This document shows positions 45,609 to 53,499 of a stretch of DNA of 64,000 nt, one piece after another. Each line of letters begins with the position of its first letter. Position 1 is the stretch's first letter. Below the pieces are notes generated by a model. It searched no databases. It saw only the letters and a list, made by a program, of their open reading frames with translations, and had not been told where the DNA came from. Made by a program: the position numbers and the translations under genes. The stretch comes from Corynebacterium hansenii (GTDB taxonomy: Bacteria; Actinomycetota; Actinomycetes; Mycobacteriales; Mycobacteriaceae): NCBI RefSeq assembly GCF_030408795.1, contig NZ_CP047211.1, forward strand, positions 1,736,001-1,800,000, written 5' to 3'.

Positions 45609-48203
45609 ATGAATGCGCCCGATGACCGCAACCGGCAGCTGGCCGACGCACTCGCCGACTTGGCGGATGCCGCCGACCGCGTGGCCTCCGTCGCGAAGAA
45701 TCTTCGCGGCGACCTGGACGTGACGGAGGCCGGAGGCACCGGCCCCGCGGCCACGCCGACGCCCGGCCACCCCGCCCCGCCGACGCCGACCGCAGCGCCC
45801 GTCCCACCCCCGGGAGGCCCCGGTCCCGGCGCCGGCCCCGGTTGGCAAACGCCGCCCCTTTCGCCGCACTCCCCGAGCCGCGGCGGTGCGCCCCGGCCCC
45901 CGCAGGGCCCGGTTCCGGGCCCCGCACCCGGGCAGCCGCTCGGCCGAAGCCAACTGCCCCAGTCCGGCCCGGCTCACGGCGGCGCGCCCGGTGCGTTCCC
46001 GGGCGCTCCCGTGGCTCCCGGTGTTCCCCCCGCCGCCGGTTCCGGCGCTCCCGGAGTTCCCGCTGCCGCCGGTCCCGGCGCCGGCGCGGGCGAGACCCCC
46101 GGAGGCCCGCCGGGCCAGCACCGGACCGGCGTCCCCGCGGCCGCTCAGGCGTTCGCCGCGCGATTCCGGCAACCGGGCCCGGACGCCCGGGAGTCGGACG
46201 GTGCGCCGCCGGCGCCCTCACCCTATTCCCGGGTTCTTCCGCCGACCCCGATGCAGCTGGCGGCCCGTGAGCACCCGTGGTGGGAAGACGAGAAGATCGT
46301 CCTGCGCATCACCGCCGCAGTCGGCGCGCTCATCACCATCTCGGGTGTGATCCTGCTGCTGGCGTTCGCCATCCAGTCGGGCCTGCTCGGCCCGCTCGGC
46401 CGCGTCATCCTCGCCTACGGTCTCGCCGTGGCGCTCGCCGTCGTCGCGGTGGTCGTCCACCGGAAGAACCCCGGCAACGCGGGAGTCACCGCCGCCGGAT
46501 CGGCTGCGACGATAACCGCGCACATAACGACATCGGTCCTGGTCAACATATTGGAATGGTGGCCCAACTGGCTGGGCACGCTCGTCGTGCTGGCGGTGAT
46601 GGGGATCGCCTACGCCGGCGCCCGCTGGTGGAATTCCGTCGCGTTCCACATGATCGCCTTCGTCATCTCCTACTTCACGGTGTGCACCACCGTCTGGCCG
46701 AAGTCCTCCGACGACTTCGACGTCATCGCGGCGATCCTCATCGCGCCGGTCGCCGCCGCATGGGCATGGCGGGACCGCCCGCAGCGCCCCATGGTCTCCC
46801 TCACCGCAGCGGCGCTGTACCTGATCGGTTCGGTGACCGTACTCAACGCGGCCGACCCCGATTGGCTCGCCGTGGCCGCCTTCATCGTCGCCGGCATCGC
46901 CATCGCGGTCCCCGAGTTCCTCGACGACTCCGCCGCCGGATCCCACGAAACCGAGTCCGGCGAATCCGCGCCCCGCGAGGTCTGGGTCCCGGGTGCCAGC
47001 CTCAACACCGAGGAGCTCAAGAACCGCGGCCTGCAGACGCTCTACGCGCTCATCTGGCCGACCCCGTTGATGCTCACCGCGATCGGGCCCGGGGAAAAGT
47101 TCTCCCCCTTCGTCGCCCTGTTCCTCGGCCTCGCCATCGGCGGAGCCGGATTCGGTCCCTGGAAGCCTCTGACGGATCCGCGGATGTCCTCGCTGCGCTG
47201 GGCCGGCTTCTTCACCGCGGCCGTGCCGGCGCTGCAGCTCAGCGTCACGGATCCCCACAGCACGTGGACCAGGCTCCCGGCGCTGCTGGTGGCCGCCGCG
47301 ATCACGTGGATCTTCGTCTTCCGGCCCACCGTCCTGGGCAAGCGCCTGCTTCCCCTGTGGATCGCGGTGGCGCTGCTCGGCAACATGCCGGCGCTGATCC
47401 TGACCATGTTCTCGCCCTCCTACCTGGTCGAGCACCAGTTCCGGCTCGACGTGCTGGACGCGCCGAATGTCCCGCTGTCCGCCCTGCTCATCGGCGTCAT
47501 CGCGCTGGGCCTGATCGCCATCCTCGTGGCGAACCGGGGCGAGGCCGGCAGGTACGAGAAGAGCGCCGCTCTGATCGGCCTGCTGCTCACCGCGGTGCCG
47601 GTGATCATCGTGCTCACCTCGGCCGGCATGCGGTTCAGCCTGGCCCACATGCTGCTGTCCATCGGCTGGATGATCGCGGCCGCCTGGATGATGCTCGCGC
47701 CGAAACGCCTCAACATCGACGCGAACATGGCCGCTTCCCTGGTCATCGCCGGCGTCGCGGTGCTCAAGCTGGTCTTCTACGACATGCAGGCCATGAGCGG
47801 CCTGACCCGCGTCTCGGCGTTCCTGCTGTGCGGCCTGGTGCTGCTGGGCATGGTCGTCGCCCGCAACCTCCGCGACCAGAAGGCCGATCGCGTCGCCTCC
47901 GCCGCCGCACCGGGCAAGGGCACGGAACCCGGCAATGTCTTCGGCACCGGATCGCCCGGCACCGACGGGCCGCGTGCCGACGCCACGGTCGGCGGGGCGC
48001 CGCGCTCCGATGCGACGGGTGCCGGCTCGCACGGAGCCGGGGCCGGGCGTTACGACGGAACGGCCGCCACCCCATCGGAAGCCGGGGCGAAGGACTCCGG
48101 AGCGCCGGGGCCGGAGCCCGATCCGTGGGCAGCGCCGCCATCCGACCCGGAGCGCGGTCGCGATACCGACGACGGCTGGGGAACTCCCCCGGGCTCCGGC
48201 TAG
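45609..48203 (+). CDS. DUF2339-type multi-pass membrane protein
   Basis: An 864-residue protein. Residues 1-40 form a short coiled coil (NRQLADALADLADAADRVAS), residues 45-215 are Pro/Gly/Ala-rich and disordered, then from about 230 to 760 there are roughly twenty hydrophobic segments beginning with EHPWWEDEKIVLRITAAVGA and ITISGVILLLAFAIQSGLLG, the pattern of DUF2339 membrane proteins. A further disordered, Gly/Ala-rich tail of 90 residues ends the protein. Function is unknown; in other bacteria members are linked to envelope processes. It stands alone between tsuB and uvrA and converges with uvrA. Confidence 0.87.
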   Translation: MNAPDDRNRQLADALADLADAADRVASVAKNLRGDLDVTEAGGTGPAATPTPGHPAPPTPTAAPVPPPGGPGPGAGPGWQTPPLSPHSPSRGGAPRPPQGPVPGPAPGQPLGRSQLPQSGPAHGGAPGAFPGAPVAPGVPPAAGSGAPGVPAAAGPGAGAGETPGGPPGQHRTGVPAAAQAFAARFRQPGPDARESDGAPPAPSPYSRVLPPTPMQLAAREHPWWEDEKIVLRITAAVGALITISGVILLLAFAIQSGLLGPLGRVILAYGLAVALAVVAVVVHRKNPGNAGVTAAGSAATITAHITTSVLVNILEWWPNWLGTLVVLAVMGIAYAGARWWNSVAFHMIAFVISYFTVCTTVWPKSSDDFDVIAAILIAPVAAAWAWRDRPQRPMVSLTAAALYLIGSVTVLNAADPDWLAVAAFIVAGIAIAVPEFLDDSAAGSHETESGESAPREVWVPGASLNTEELKNRGLQTLYALIWPTPLMLTAIGPGEKFSPFVALFLGLAIGGAGFGPWKPLTDPRMSSLRWAGFFTAAVPALQLSVTDPHSTWTRLPALLVAAAITWIFVFRPTVLGKRLLPLWIAVALLGNMPALILTMFSPSYLVEHQFRLDVLDAPNVPLSALLIGVIALGLIAILVANRGEAGRYEKSAALIGLLLTAVPVIIVLTSAGMRFSLAHMLLSIGWMIAAAWMMLAPKRLNIDANMAASLVIAGVAVLKLVFYDMQAMSGLTRVSAFLLCGLVLLGMVVARNLRDQKADRVASAAAPGKGTEPGNVFGTGSPGTDGPRADATVGGAPRSDATGAGSHGAGAGRYDGTAATPSEAGAKDSGAPGPEPDPWAAPPSDPERGRDTDDGWGTPPGSG

Positions 48204-48282
48204 GTGTCGCGTCCCGTGGCGTTGCGGTTGATTGACGTTGCGATTGGCTTCTGCGGCGGTTGAGCTGGCCTGCCACCGCAGT

Positions 48283-48315
48283 CTCCCGGGGCGCACCGGC
48301 TAACCCACCCCGAAT
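48283..48315 (+). repeat. Partial repeat copy D
   Basis: CTCCCGGGGCGCACCGGC then TAACCCACCCCGAAT repeats the flank and the outer half-arm of copy C, 47 bases upstream of it, but then diverges into a different short GC palindrome (CGGGCCCGGCCCG). It looks like a truncated duplicate of the element. Confidence 0.75.
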
Positions 48316-48329
48316 CGGGCCCGGCCCGC

Positions 48330-48507
48330 GCAACCTCCCGGGACGCACCGGCTAACCCACCCCGAATGCGCGGACCCACCCGTCACAGCGGGTGGGTCCG
48401 CGCATTCGGGGTGGGTTTACGTCAGGGGGCGGTGCGCCGACCGGGCGAACGGCGGGGGCGGTGCACCGACCGGGCGAACGCCGGTTGCGGTGCTTCCGGT
48501 GCCGCGG
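48330..48507 (+). repeat. Composite repeat, copy C (178 bp)
   Basis: Flank 48330-48353 (GCAACCTCCCGGGACGCACC at its start), perfect palindrome 48355-48416, two 29-30-base tandem units beginning GGGGGCGGTGCGCCGACCGG, and end block GGTGCTTCCGGTGCCGCGG. Same modules in the same order as copy B at 37151-37329, in the opposite orientation. Confidence 0.85.
48355..48416. repeat. Perfect 28-bp-arm palindrome in repeat copy C
   Basis: Arms 48355-48382 and 48389-48416 are exact reverse complements around loop TCACAG. Relative to copy B, the 18th arm base is G (48372) instead of A and its partner C (48399) instead of T, so pairing is kept. Confidence 0.9.
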
Positions 48508-48564
48508 TTTCCCGGGCGCCGCTACCCCGGAAGCCGACGTTCGCAACCTGCCGGGGCAGAACAG

Positions 48565-51429
48565 TTAAGCCTGCAGCAGCGGCCGGAGGAAACGGCCGGT
48601 GTGGGACGCCTCGACCTCGATGACGTCTTCCGGCGTGCCCTGGGTGACCAGGGTGCCGCCGCCGGCGCCGCCCTCGGGCCCCATGTCGATGATCCAGTCA
48701 GCGGACTTGATCACGTCGAGATTGTGCTCGATGACGATGACCGTGTTGCCCTTGTCCACCAACCCCTGCAGCACGAGCATGAGCTTGCGGATGTCCTCGA
48801 AATGCAGGCCGGTCGTCGGCTCGTCGAGGATGTAGACGGTCCGGCCGTTGGACCGCTTCTGCAGTTCGGCGGCGAGCTTCACGCGCTGCGCCTCACCGCC
48901 CGAGAGCGTCGTCGCCGCCTGGCCCAGTCGGACGTACCCGAGCCCGACGTCCACGAGGGTGTTCAGGTACCGGGCGATCGACTGGATGGGCTCGAAGAAC
49001 TCCGCGGCCTCGGAAATGGGCATGTCGAGCACCTGCGCGATGTTCTTGCCCTTGTACAGGACCTCGAGCGTCTCCCGGTTGTACCGGGCGCCCTCGCACA
49101 CCTCGCACGGGACGTACACGTCCGGCAGGAAGTTCATCTCGATCTTCAGCGTGCCGTCGCCGCGGCACGCCTCGCAGCGGCCGCCCTTGACGTTGAAGCT
49201 GAAACGCCCGGCCTTGTAGCCGCGCACCTTCGCCTCCTGCGTATCGGCGAACAGATTGCGGATCTTGTCGAAGACGCCGGTGTACGTGGCCGGATTCGAC
49301 CGCGGCGTGCGCCCGATGGGCGACTGATCAACCTGGACGAGCTTGTCCAGCTGATCGAGCCCCTCGACCCGCGTGTGCCGCCCCGGAACCTGGCGGGCGC
49401 CGTTGAGCTCGTTGGACATCACCTTGGCCAGGATCTCGTTGACCAGCGTCGACTTGCCCGAGCCGGACACGCCCGTCACGCAGGTCAGCAGCCCCAGAGG
49501 GAAGCTCACGTCGACGTTCTTCAGGTTGTTCTCGCGCGCCCCGCGCACGGTCACCAGCCGGTCGAAGTCGATCGGGCGCCGCTTCTCCGGCGGCAGGATC
49601 TTGCGCTTGCCGGACAGGTACTCGCCCGTGATCGACCCCTCGGCGTCGAAGATGCCGCCGGGCTCGCCCGAATACACGATCTCGCCGCCGTATTCGCCGG
49701 CCCGCGGGCCGATGTCGACGAGCCAGTCGCCCTCGCGGATCGTGTCCTCGTCATGCTCCACGACGATGAGCGTGTTGCCCAGGTCCCGCAGCTTCTTCAG
49801 GGTCTGGATCAGGCGGTGGTTATCGCGCTGATGCAGGCCGATCGACGGCTCGTCGAGGACGTAGAGGACGCCCGCCAGGCCCGAGCCGATCTGCGTGGCC
49901 AACCGGATGCGCTGTGCCTCGCCGCCCGACAGAGTGCCGGCCGAGCGGGCGAGGGACAGGTAATCGAGGCCGACGTCGAGCAGGAAACGCAGGCGGGCCT
50001 GCACCTCGCGCAGCACGCGGCCCGCGATCATCTCCTCGCGCTTGCCCAGGGTCAGGGCATCGAGGAACGCCGAGCAGTCCGCCACGGACATCTCCGTCAG
50101 GCCCGCGATGGACTTCTCGCCGAAGCCCTCCGACTCCAGCGTCACCGACAGGATCTCCGGGCGCAGCCGCGCGCCGTTGCACGTCGAGCACGGCACCTCG
50201 CGCATGTACCCCTGGTACCGCTCCTTCTGCGATTCGCTGTCCGCCTGCTCGAGTTTCCGGTGCAGGTAGGGCATGACGCCCTCGAACGGCGCGGTGTACT
50301 GGCGCGTGCGCCCGTACCGGTTGCGGTAGCGGACGCTGATCTTGTGCTTCGACCCGTGCATCAGCGCCTTGTGCTGCGCCTTGGTCAGATCCTGGAACGG
50401 CGTCTGCGGGTCGAACCCCATCTCGTCGGCCAGGCCGGTGACGAGCTTCTCGAAGTACTTCTTGTTCAGCGTCCGGTTCCACGGCCCGATCGCCTCGGTC
50501 ACCGGCTTCGACGGATCCGGCACCACCAGATCCTCGTCGACCTCCAGCTTCGTGCCCAGGCCGTCGCACGCCGGGCAGGCGCCGTACGGCGAGTTGAACG
50601 AAAACGACCGCGGCTCCAGCTCCTCGATGTCGATGCGGTGGCCATTGGGGCACGAGATGTTCTCGGAAAAGCGCTGCAGCCGGTTCTCGTCATCGTCGTC
50701 AAGCCCGACGGCGTCGATGACCACGACGCCGTCGGCCAGGCGCAGCGCCGTCTCCACGGAATCGGTCAGGCGCCGCTTCTGCGACTCCTTCACCTGCAGG
50801 CGGTCGACCACGACGTCGATGTCGTGCTTCACCTGCTTCTCCAGGGTCGGAGGATCGGTCAGGCGGTGCATTTCGCCGTCGACGATGACGCGCGCGTAAC
50901 CCTCCGCGGCGAGCTCCGCGAAGAGATCCACGAACTCGCCCTTGCGCGTGCGCACCACCGGCGCCAGCACCTGGAACTTCGTGCCCTCGGGCAGCTCCAG
51001 CACCTGGTCGACGATCTGCTGCGGCGTCTGCGACGAAATGACCTCGCCGCACGTGGGGCAATGCGCGGTGCCCGTGCGGGCGAACAGCAGGCGCAGGTAG
51101 TCGTAGACCTCCGTGATCGTGCCGACCGTCGACCGCGGGTTGCGGTTCGTCGACTTCTGGTCGATGGACACCGCCGGCGACAGGCCCTCGATCAGCTCGA
51201 CCTCGGGCTTCTCCATCTGGCCCAGGAACATGCGGGCGTACGAGCTCAGCGACTCGACGTATCTGCGCTGGCCCTCCGCGAAGATCGTGTCGAACGCCAA
51301 CGACGACTTGCCCGACCCCGACAGGCCGGTGAAGACCACCATCTTGTCGCGGGGCAGGTCGATGTCGACGCCCTTGAGGTTGTGCTCCCGGGCACCACGG
51401 ACGATGAGCCGTTCGGCCAACGTACGCAC
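48565..51429 (-). CDS. uvrA: Excinuclease ABC subunit A
   Basis: Damage-recognition ATPase of nucleotide excision repair. The product of about 954 residues has two ABC ATPase modules: Walker [17 protein letters not shown] and [16 protein letters not shown], signatures [16 protein letters not shown] and [16 protein letters not shown], and zinc-binding Cys pairs ([35 protein letters not shown]). The start is GTG 51429 or TTG 51420 ([15 protein letters not shown]); AGGAAAGG upstream fits the TTG slightly better. It converges with the DUF2339 gene and diverges from the MBL-fold gene. Confidence 0.97.
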   Translation of the reverse strand: MRTLAERLIVRGAREHNLKGVDIDLPRDKMVVFTGLSGSGKSSLAFDTIFAEGQRRYVESLSSYARMFLGQMEKPEVELIEGLSPAVSIDQKSTNRNPRSTVGTITEVYDYLRLLFARTGTAHCPTCGEVISSQTPQQIVDQVLELPEGTKFQVLAPVVRTRKGEFVDLFAELAAEGYARVIVDGEMHRLTDPPTLEKQVKHDIDVVVDRLQVKESQKRRLTDSVETALRLADGVVVIDAVGLDDDDENRLQRFSENISCPNGHRIDIEELEPRSFSFNSPYGACPACDGLGTKLEVDEDLVVPDPSKPVTEAIGPWNRTLNKKYFEKLVTGLADEMGFDPQTPFQDLTKAQHKALMHGSKHKISVRYRNRYGRTRQYTAPFEGVMPYLHRKLEQADSESQKERYQGYMREVPCSTCNGARLRPEILSVTLESEGFGEKSIAGLTEMSVADCSAFLDALTLGKREEMIAGRVLREVQARLRFLLDVGLDYLSLARSAGTLSGGEAQRIRLATQIGSGLAGVLYVLDEPSIGLHQRDNHRLIQTLKKLRDLGNTLIVVEHDEDTIREGDWLVDIGPRAGEYGGEIVYSGEPGGIFDAEGSITGEYLSGKRKILPPEKRRPIDFDRLVTVRGARENNLKNVDVSFPLGLLTCVTGVSGSGKSTLVNEILAKVMSNELNGARQVPGRHTRVEGLDQLDKLVQVDQSPIGRTPRSNPATYTGVFDKIRNLFADTQEAKVRGYKAGRFSFNVKGGRCEACRGDGTLKIEMNFLPDVYVPCEVCEGARYNRETLEVLYKGKNIAQVLDMPISEAAEFFEPIQSIARYLNTLVDVGLGYVRLGQAATTLSGGEAQRVKLAAELQKRSNGRTVYILDEPTTGLHFEDIRKLMLVLQGLVDKGNTVIVIEHNLDVIKSADWIIDMGPEGGAGGGTLVTQGTPEDVIEVEASHTGRFLRPLLQA

Positions 51430-51585
51430 CTTTCCTGGTCGGATGTGTTTGCCGGTCGCCTGATGGGGCTCCCGGACGAGTGTGCCGCATGCATGTCGGA
51501 TGCGCCGCCCGCGATGATACATCACTCATACATCCGTTCGAACGCTTCCCGGCGGGATCGCGCGACCGCCGCTACCCTGGCGGCC

Positions 51586-52323
51586 ATGACAGCAAACGAC
51601 GTCACCATCAACGACGACTACACCGGCGACCTGTCCCGGCGCGAAGTGCAGCGCGTCCGCGTCGGCGCGATCGACGTGTACAAGACCTCGGTCGGCGACA
51701 TGGACAACAACTGCCACCTGCTGGTGGACACCCGCGCGCCCGAGCATTCGCTGTTGATCGACGCCTGCGACGAGGCCGATCACCTGAAGGCGCTGTGCGA
51801 CGCCGCCGGGGCGACCGTGACGACGATCGTCACCACCCACTCCCACGGCGACCACGTCCAGGCGCTGCCGGAACTCGTGGAGGCGTGGGGCGCGGAGCAC
51901 ATCACCTCCACCCTCGACGCCCCGGACATCGCCGTGCCCGCCGACCGCCGCCTGGACCAGGGCGACGTGGTCACCTTCGGCGACGGCGCCACGCTGGTGG
52001 CCTTCATCCTCCGCGGGCACACCCGCGGCGGCGTCGGCCTGGGCCTCGACGCCGGCGACCCGTCGAACGCCGAGGGCGGCGCGGACGGAGCCGAGACCGC
52101 CGACGACGCGCCCATCCACCTCTTCGTCGGCGATTCCCTCTTCCCCGGCGGCGTGGGCAAGACCGCGAACCAGGAGAATTTCGCACAGCTCCTCCACGAC
52201 GTCGAGGAGCGCATTTTCGACGCCTACCCGGACGACGCCGTCGTCCACCCCGGCCACGGCTCGGATACCACCGTCGGCGCCGAACGCCCCCACCTGGAGG
52301 AATGGCGCAACCGCGGCTGGTAA
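51586..52323 (+). CDS. Metallo-beta-lactamase-fold hydrolase, glyoxalase II-like
   Basis: A 245-residue hydrolase. The metal-binding motif is VTTHSHGDHVQALPEL (HxHxDH), with later ligands in HTRGGVGLGL, LFVGDSLFPGG (Asp) and VVHPGHGSDT (His). The strands LLVDTRAPEHSLLIDAC and TLVAFILRGHT fit the family. TACCCT ends seven bases before ATG 51586, consistent with a leaderless promoter. Homologues sit beside uvrA in corynebacteria and mycobacteria. The substrate is unknown; a thioester or persulfide is possible for this subfamily. Confidence 0.92.
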   Translation: MTANDVTINDDYTGDLSRREVQRVRVGAIDVYKTSVGDMDNNCHLLVDTRAPEHSLLIDACDEADHLKALCDAAGATVTTIVTTHSHGDHVQALPELVEAWGAEHITSTLDAPDIAVPADRRLDQGDVVTFGDGATLVAFILRGHTRGGVGLGLDAGDPSNAEGGADGAETADDAPIHLFVGDSLFPGGVGKTANQENFAQLLHDVEERIFDAYPDDAVVHPGHGSDTTVGAERPHLEEWRNRGW

Positions 52324-52350
52324 ACCACGGACACCGCACCCAACCGCGGG

Positions 52351-52356
52351 TAGAAT
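52351..52356 (+). promoter_or_regulatory. -10 box upstream of the DoxX-like gene
   Basis: TAGAAT followed six bases later by an ATG (52363) that opens a 25-codon frame (52363-52440, MGRSAGRTRFHANRRPSRTT...). Either a leaderless leader peptide or simply a 5' UTR of about 110 bases. Confidence 0.45.
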
Positions 52357-52472
52357 CGGGACATGGGCCGCAGTGCCGGTCGAACCCGGTTCCACGCGAA
52401 CCGCCGACCGTCCCGGACCACGTGCGCACCAACCGCATGAGACCCACACGACAAACAGGAGTTGACCAGAAA

Positions 52473-53276
52473 ATGATCCGCAAGCTCGCCCGTCCGATGC
52501 TCGCCTCGGTTTTCGTCGCCGATGGCGTGGACACCCTCATGAACCAGAAGGACCATCTGGAGGGCGCCCGCGAGGTGACCAAGCGGCTCCGCACCGTCGT
52601 TCCCGCGCAGTACGTCTCGCTCCTGCCGAGCGACCCGCAGACGACCGTCCAGATCGTCGCCGGCACCAAGGTCGCCGCCGGCGCCATGTACGCCCTGGGC
52701 AAGGCCCCGCGCGTCGCCGCCACCGCCCTGGCCCTGGTCCAGGTGCCCACCGCCCTGGCGCGCCACTCTTTCTGGGAGACCCAGGACCCGAAGGAGCGCA
52801 AGGCCCGCAAGACCGGCTTCCTCACCGACGTCGCCCTGCTCGGCGGCCTGTTCCTGGCCACCGCCGACACCGCCGGCCGCCCGGGCCTGGCCTGGCGCGC
52901 CGAGCACGCCGGCAAGCAGGTGAACAAGAAGGTCCAGGCCGCACTGCCCACCAAGTCGGAGGCCGAGAAGCGCACCGAGGAGCTCAAGGGCACCGCCGCC
53001 GAGTGGCTGGAGAAGGCGCAGGAAGTCGGCGCCGACCTGCAGGACAAGTCGGCCGATGCCCTCCAGCGCGCCGAGGGCTACGTCGCCGACAACAAGGACG
53101 ATTGGAAGGATTCCCTCCAGTCCTTCGCCGAGGAGGCCCGCGAGACCCTCGTCGGCGCCGCCGAAACCGCCCGCGAGACCTTCTCCGACGCCGCCGACGT
53201 GGCCGCCAAGGAGACCAAGAAGTCCCGCAAGCGCGCCCGCAAGCAGCTGAAGAAGGCCCGCAAGAACCTGGCGTAG
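52473..53276 (+). CDS. DoxX-like membrane protein with long lysine-rich coiled tail
   Basis: A 267-residue protein. Residues 1-145 form the small multi-span DoxX-type domain (MIRKLARPMLASVFVADGVD, QTTVQIVAGTKVAAGAMYAL, VAATALALVQVPTALARHSF, TGFLTDVALLGGLFLATADT). Residues 150-267 are a soluble helical tail, Ala/Lys/Glu-rich (VNKKVQAALPTKSEAEKRTE) with an apolipoprotein-like heptad pattern, ending in a histone-H1-like basic cluster (KKSRKRARKQLKKARKNLA). CAGGAG lies 11 bases before ATG 52473. The tail may bind acidic polymers or DNA near the membrane; that is inference. Confidence 0.85.
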   Translation: MIRKLARPMLASVFVADGVDTLMNQKDHLEGAREVTKRLRTVVPAQYVSLLPSDPQTTVQIVAGTKVAAGAMYALGKAPRVAATALALVQVPTALARHSFWETQDPKERKARKTGFLTDVALLGGLFLATADTAGRPGLAWRAEHAGKQVNKKVQAALPTKSEAEKRTEELKGTAAEWLEKAQEVGADLQDKSADALQRAEGYVADNKDDWKDSLQSFAEEARETLVGAAETARETFSDAADVAAKETKKSRKRARKQLKKARKNLA

Positions 53277-53350
53277 GGTCCGCGGGCCCGGTCGCGCCCG
53301 CCCCCTGCACGGGGCCCGCGCGACGATGGAGCCCAACTGACCCGAACCAC

Positions 53351-53384
53351 GCGGCCCGCCCACCGATTCCGGTGGGCGGGCCGC
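53351..53384 (+). terminator. Strong hairpin after the DoxX-like gene
   Basis: Perfect 15-bp stem GCGGCCCGCCCACCG (53351-53365) and CGGTGGGCGGGCCGC (53370-53384) with a four-base loop, followed by TTCGCGCGTTT. Located 75 bases after the stop. Confidence 0.7.
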
Positions 53385-53461
53385 TTCGCGCGTTTCCGGT
53401 GGACGGGAGGAAACGCCGGGCGTCGTGAAGCGGGGGTCTCCGCCCCGGAATGGCCGTGGCG

Positions 53462-53467
53462 TAAAAT
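53462..53467 (+). promoter_or_regulatory. Probable -10 box of the helD-like gene
   Basis: TAAAAT in GGCGTAAAATGGCATAT, 33 bases upstream of the chosen GTG. A good ribosome site, GGAG, sits five bases before GTG 53500, deciding that start over longer frames. Confidence 0.5.
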
Positions 53468-53499
53468 GGCATATTTCCCCGACCAGGATTGGAGCGCAC

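Larger units (their letters stand above)
48204..48564. other. Convergent gene-free stretch between DUF2339 gene and uvrA
   Basis: No gene visible. Occupied by the partial repeat D (48283-48315) and complete composite repeat C (48330-48507). The palindrome probably ends transcription from both sides. Confidence 0.75.

Noticed and set aside
51530..51545. CGTTCGAACG palindrome between uvrA and the MBL-fold gene as a LexA (SOS) box
   Set aside because: The actinobacterial SOS box needs TCGAAC and GTTCGA half-sites separated by four bases. Here the two halves are fused without a spacer, so the match is not convincing.
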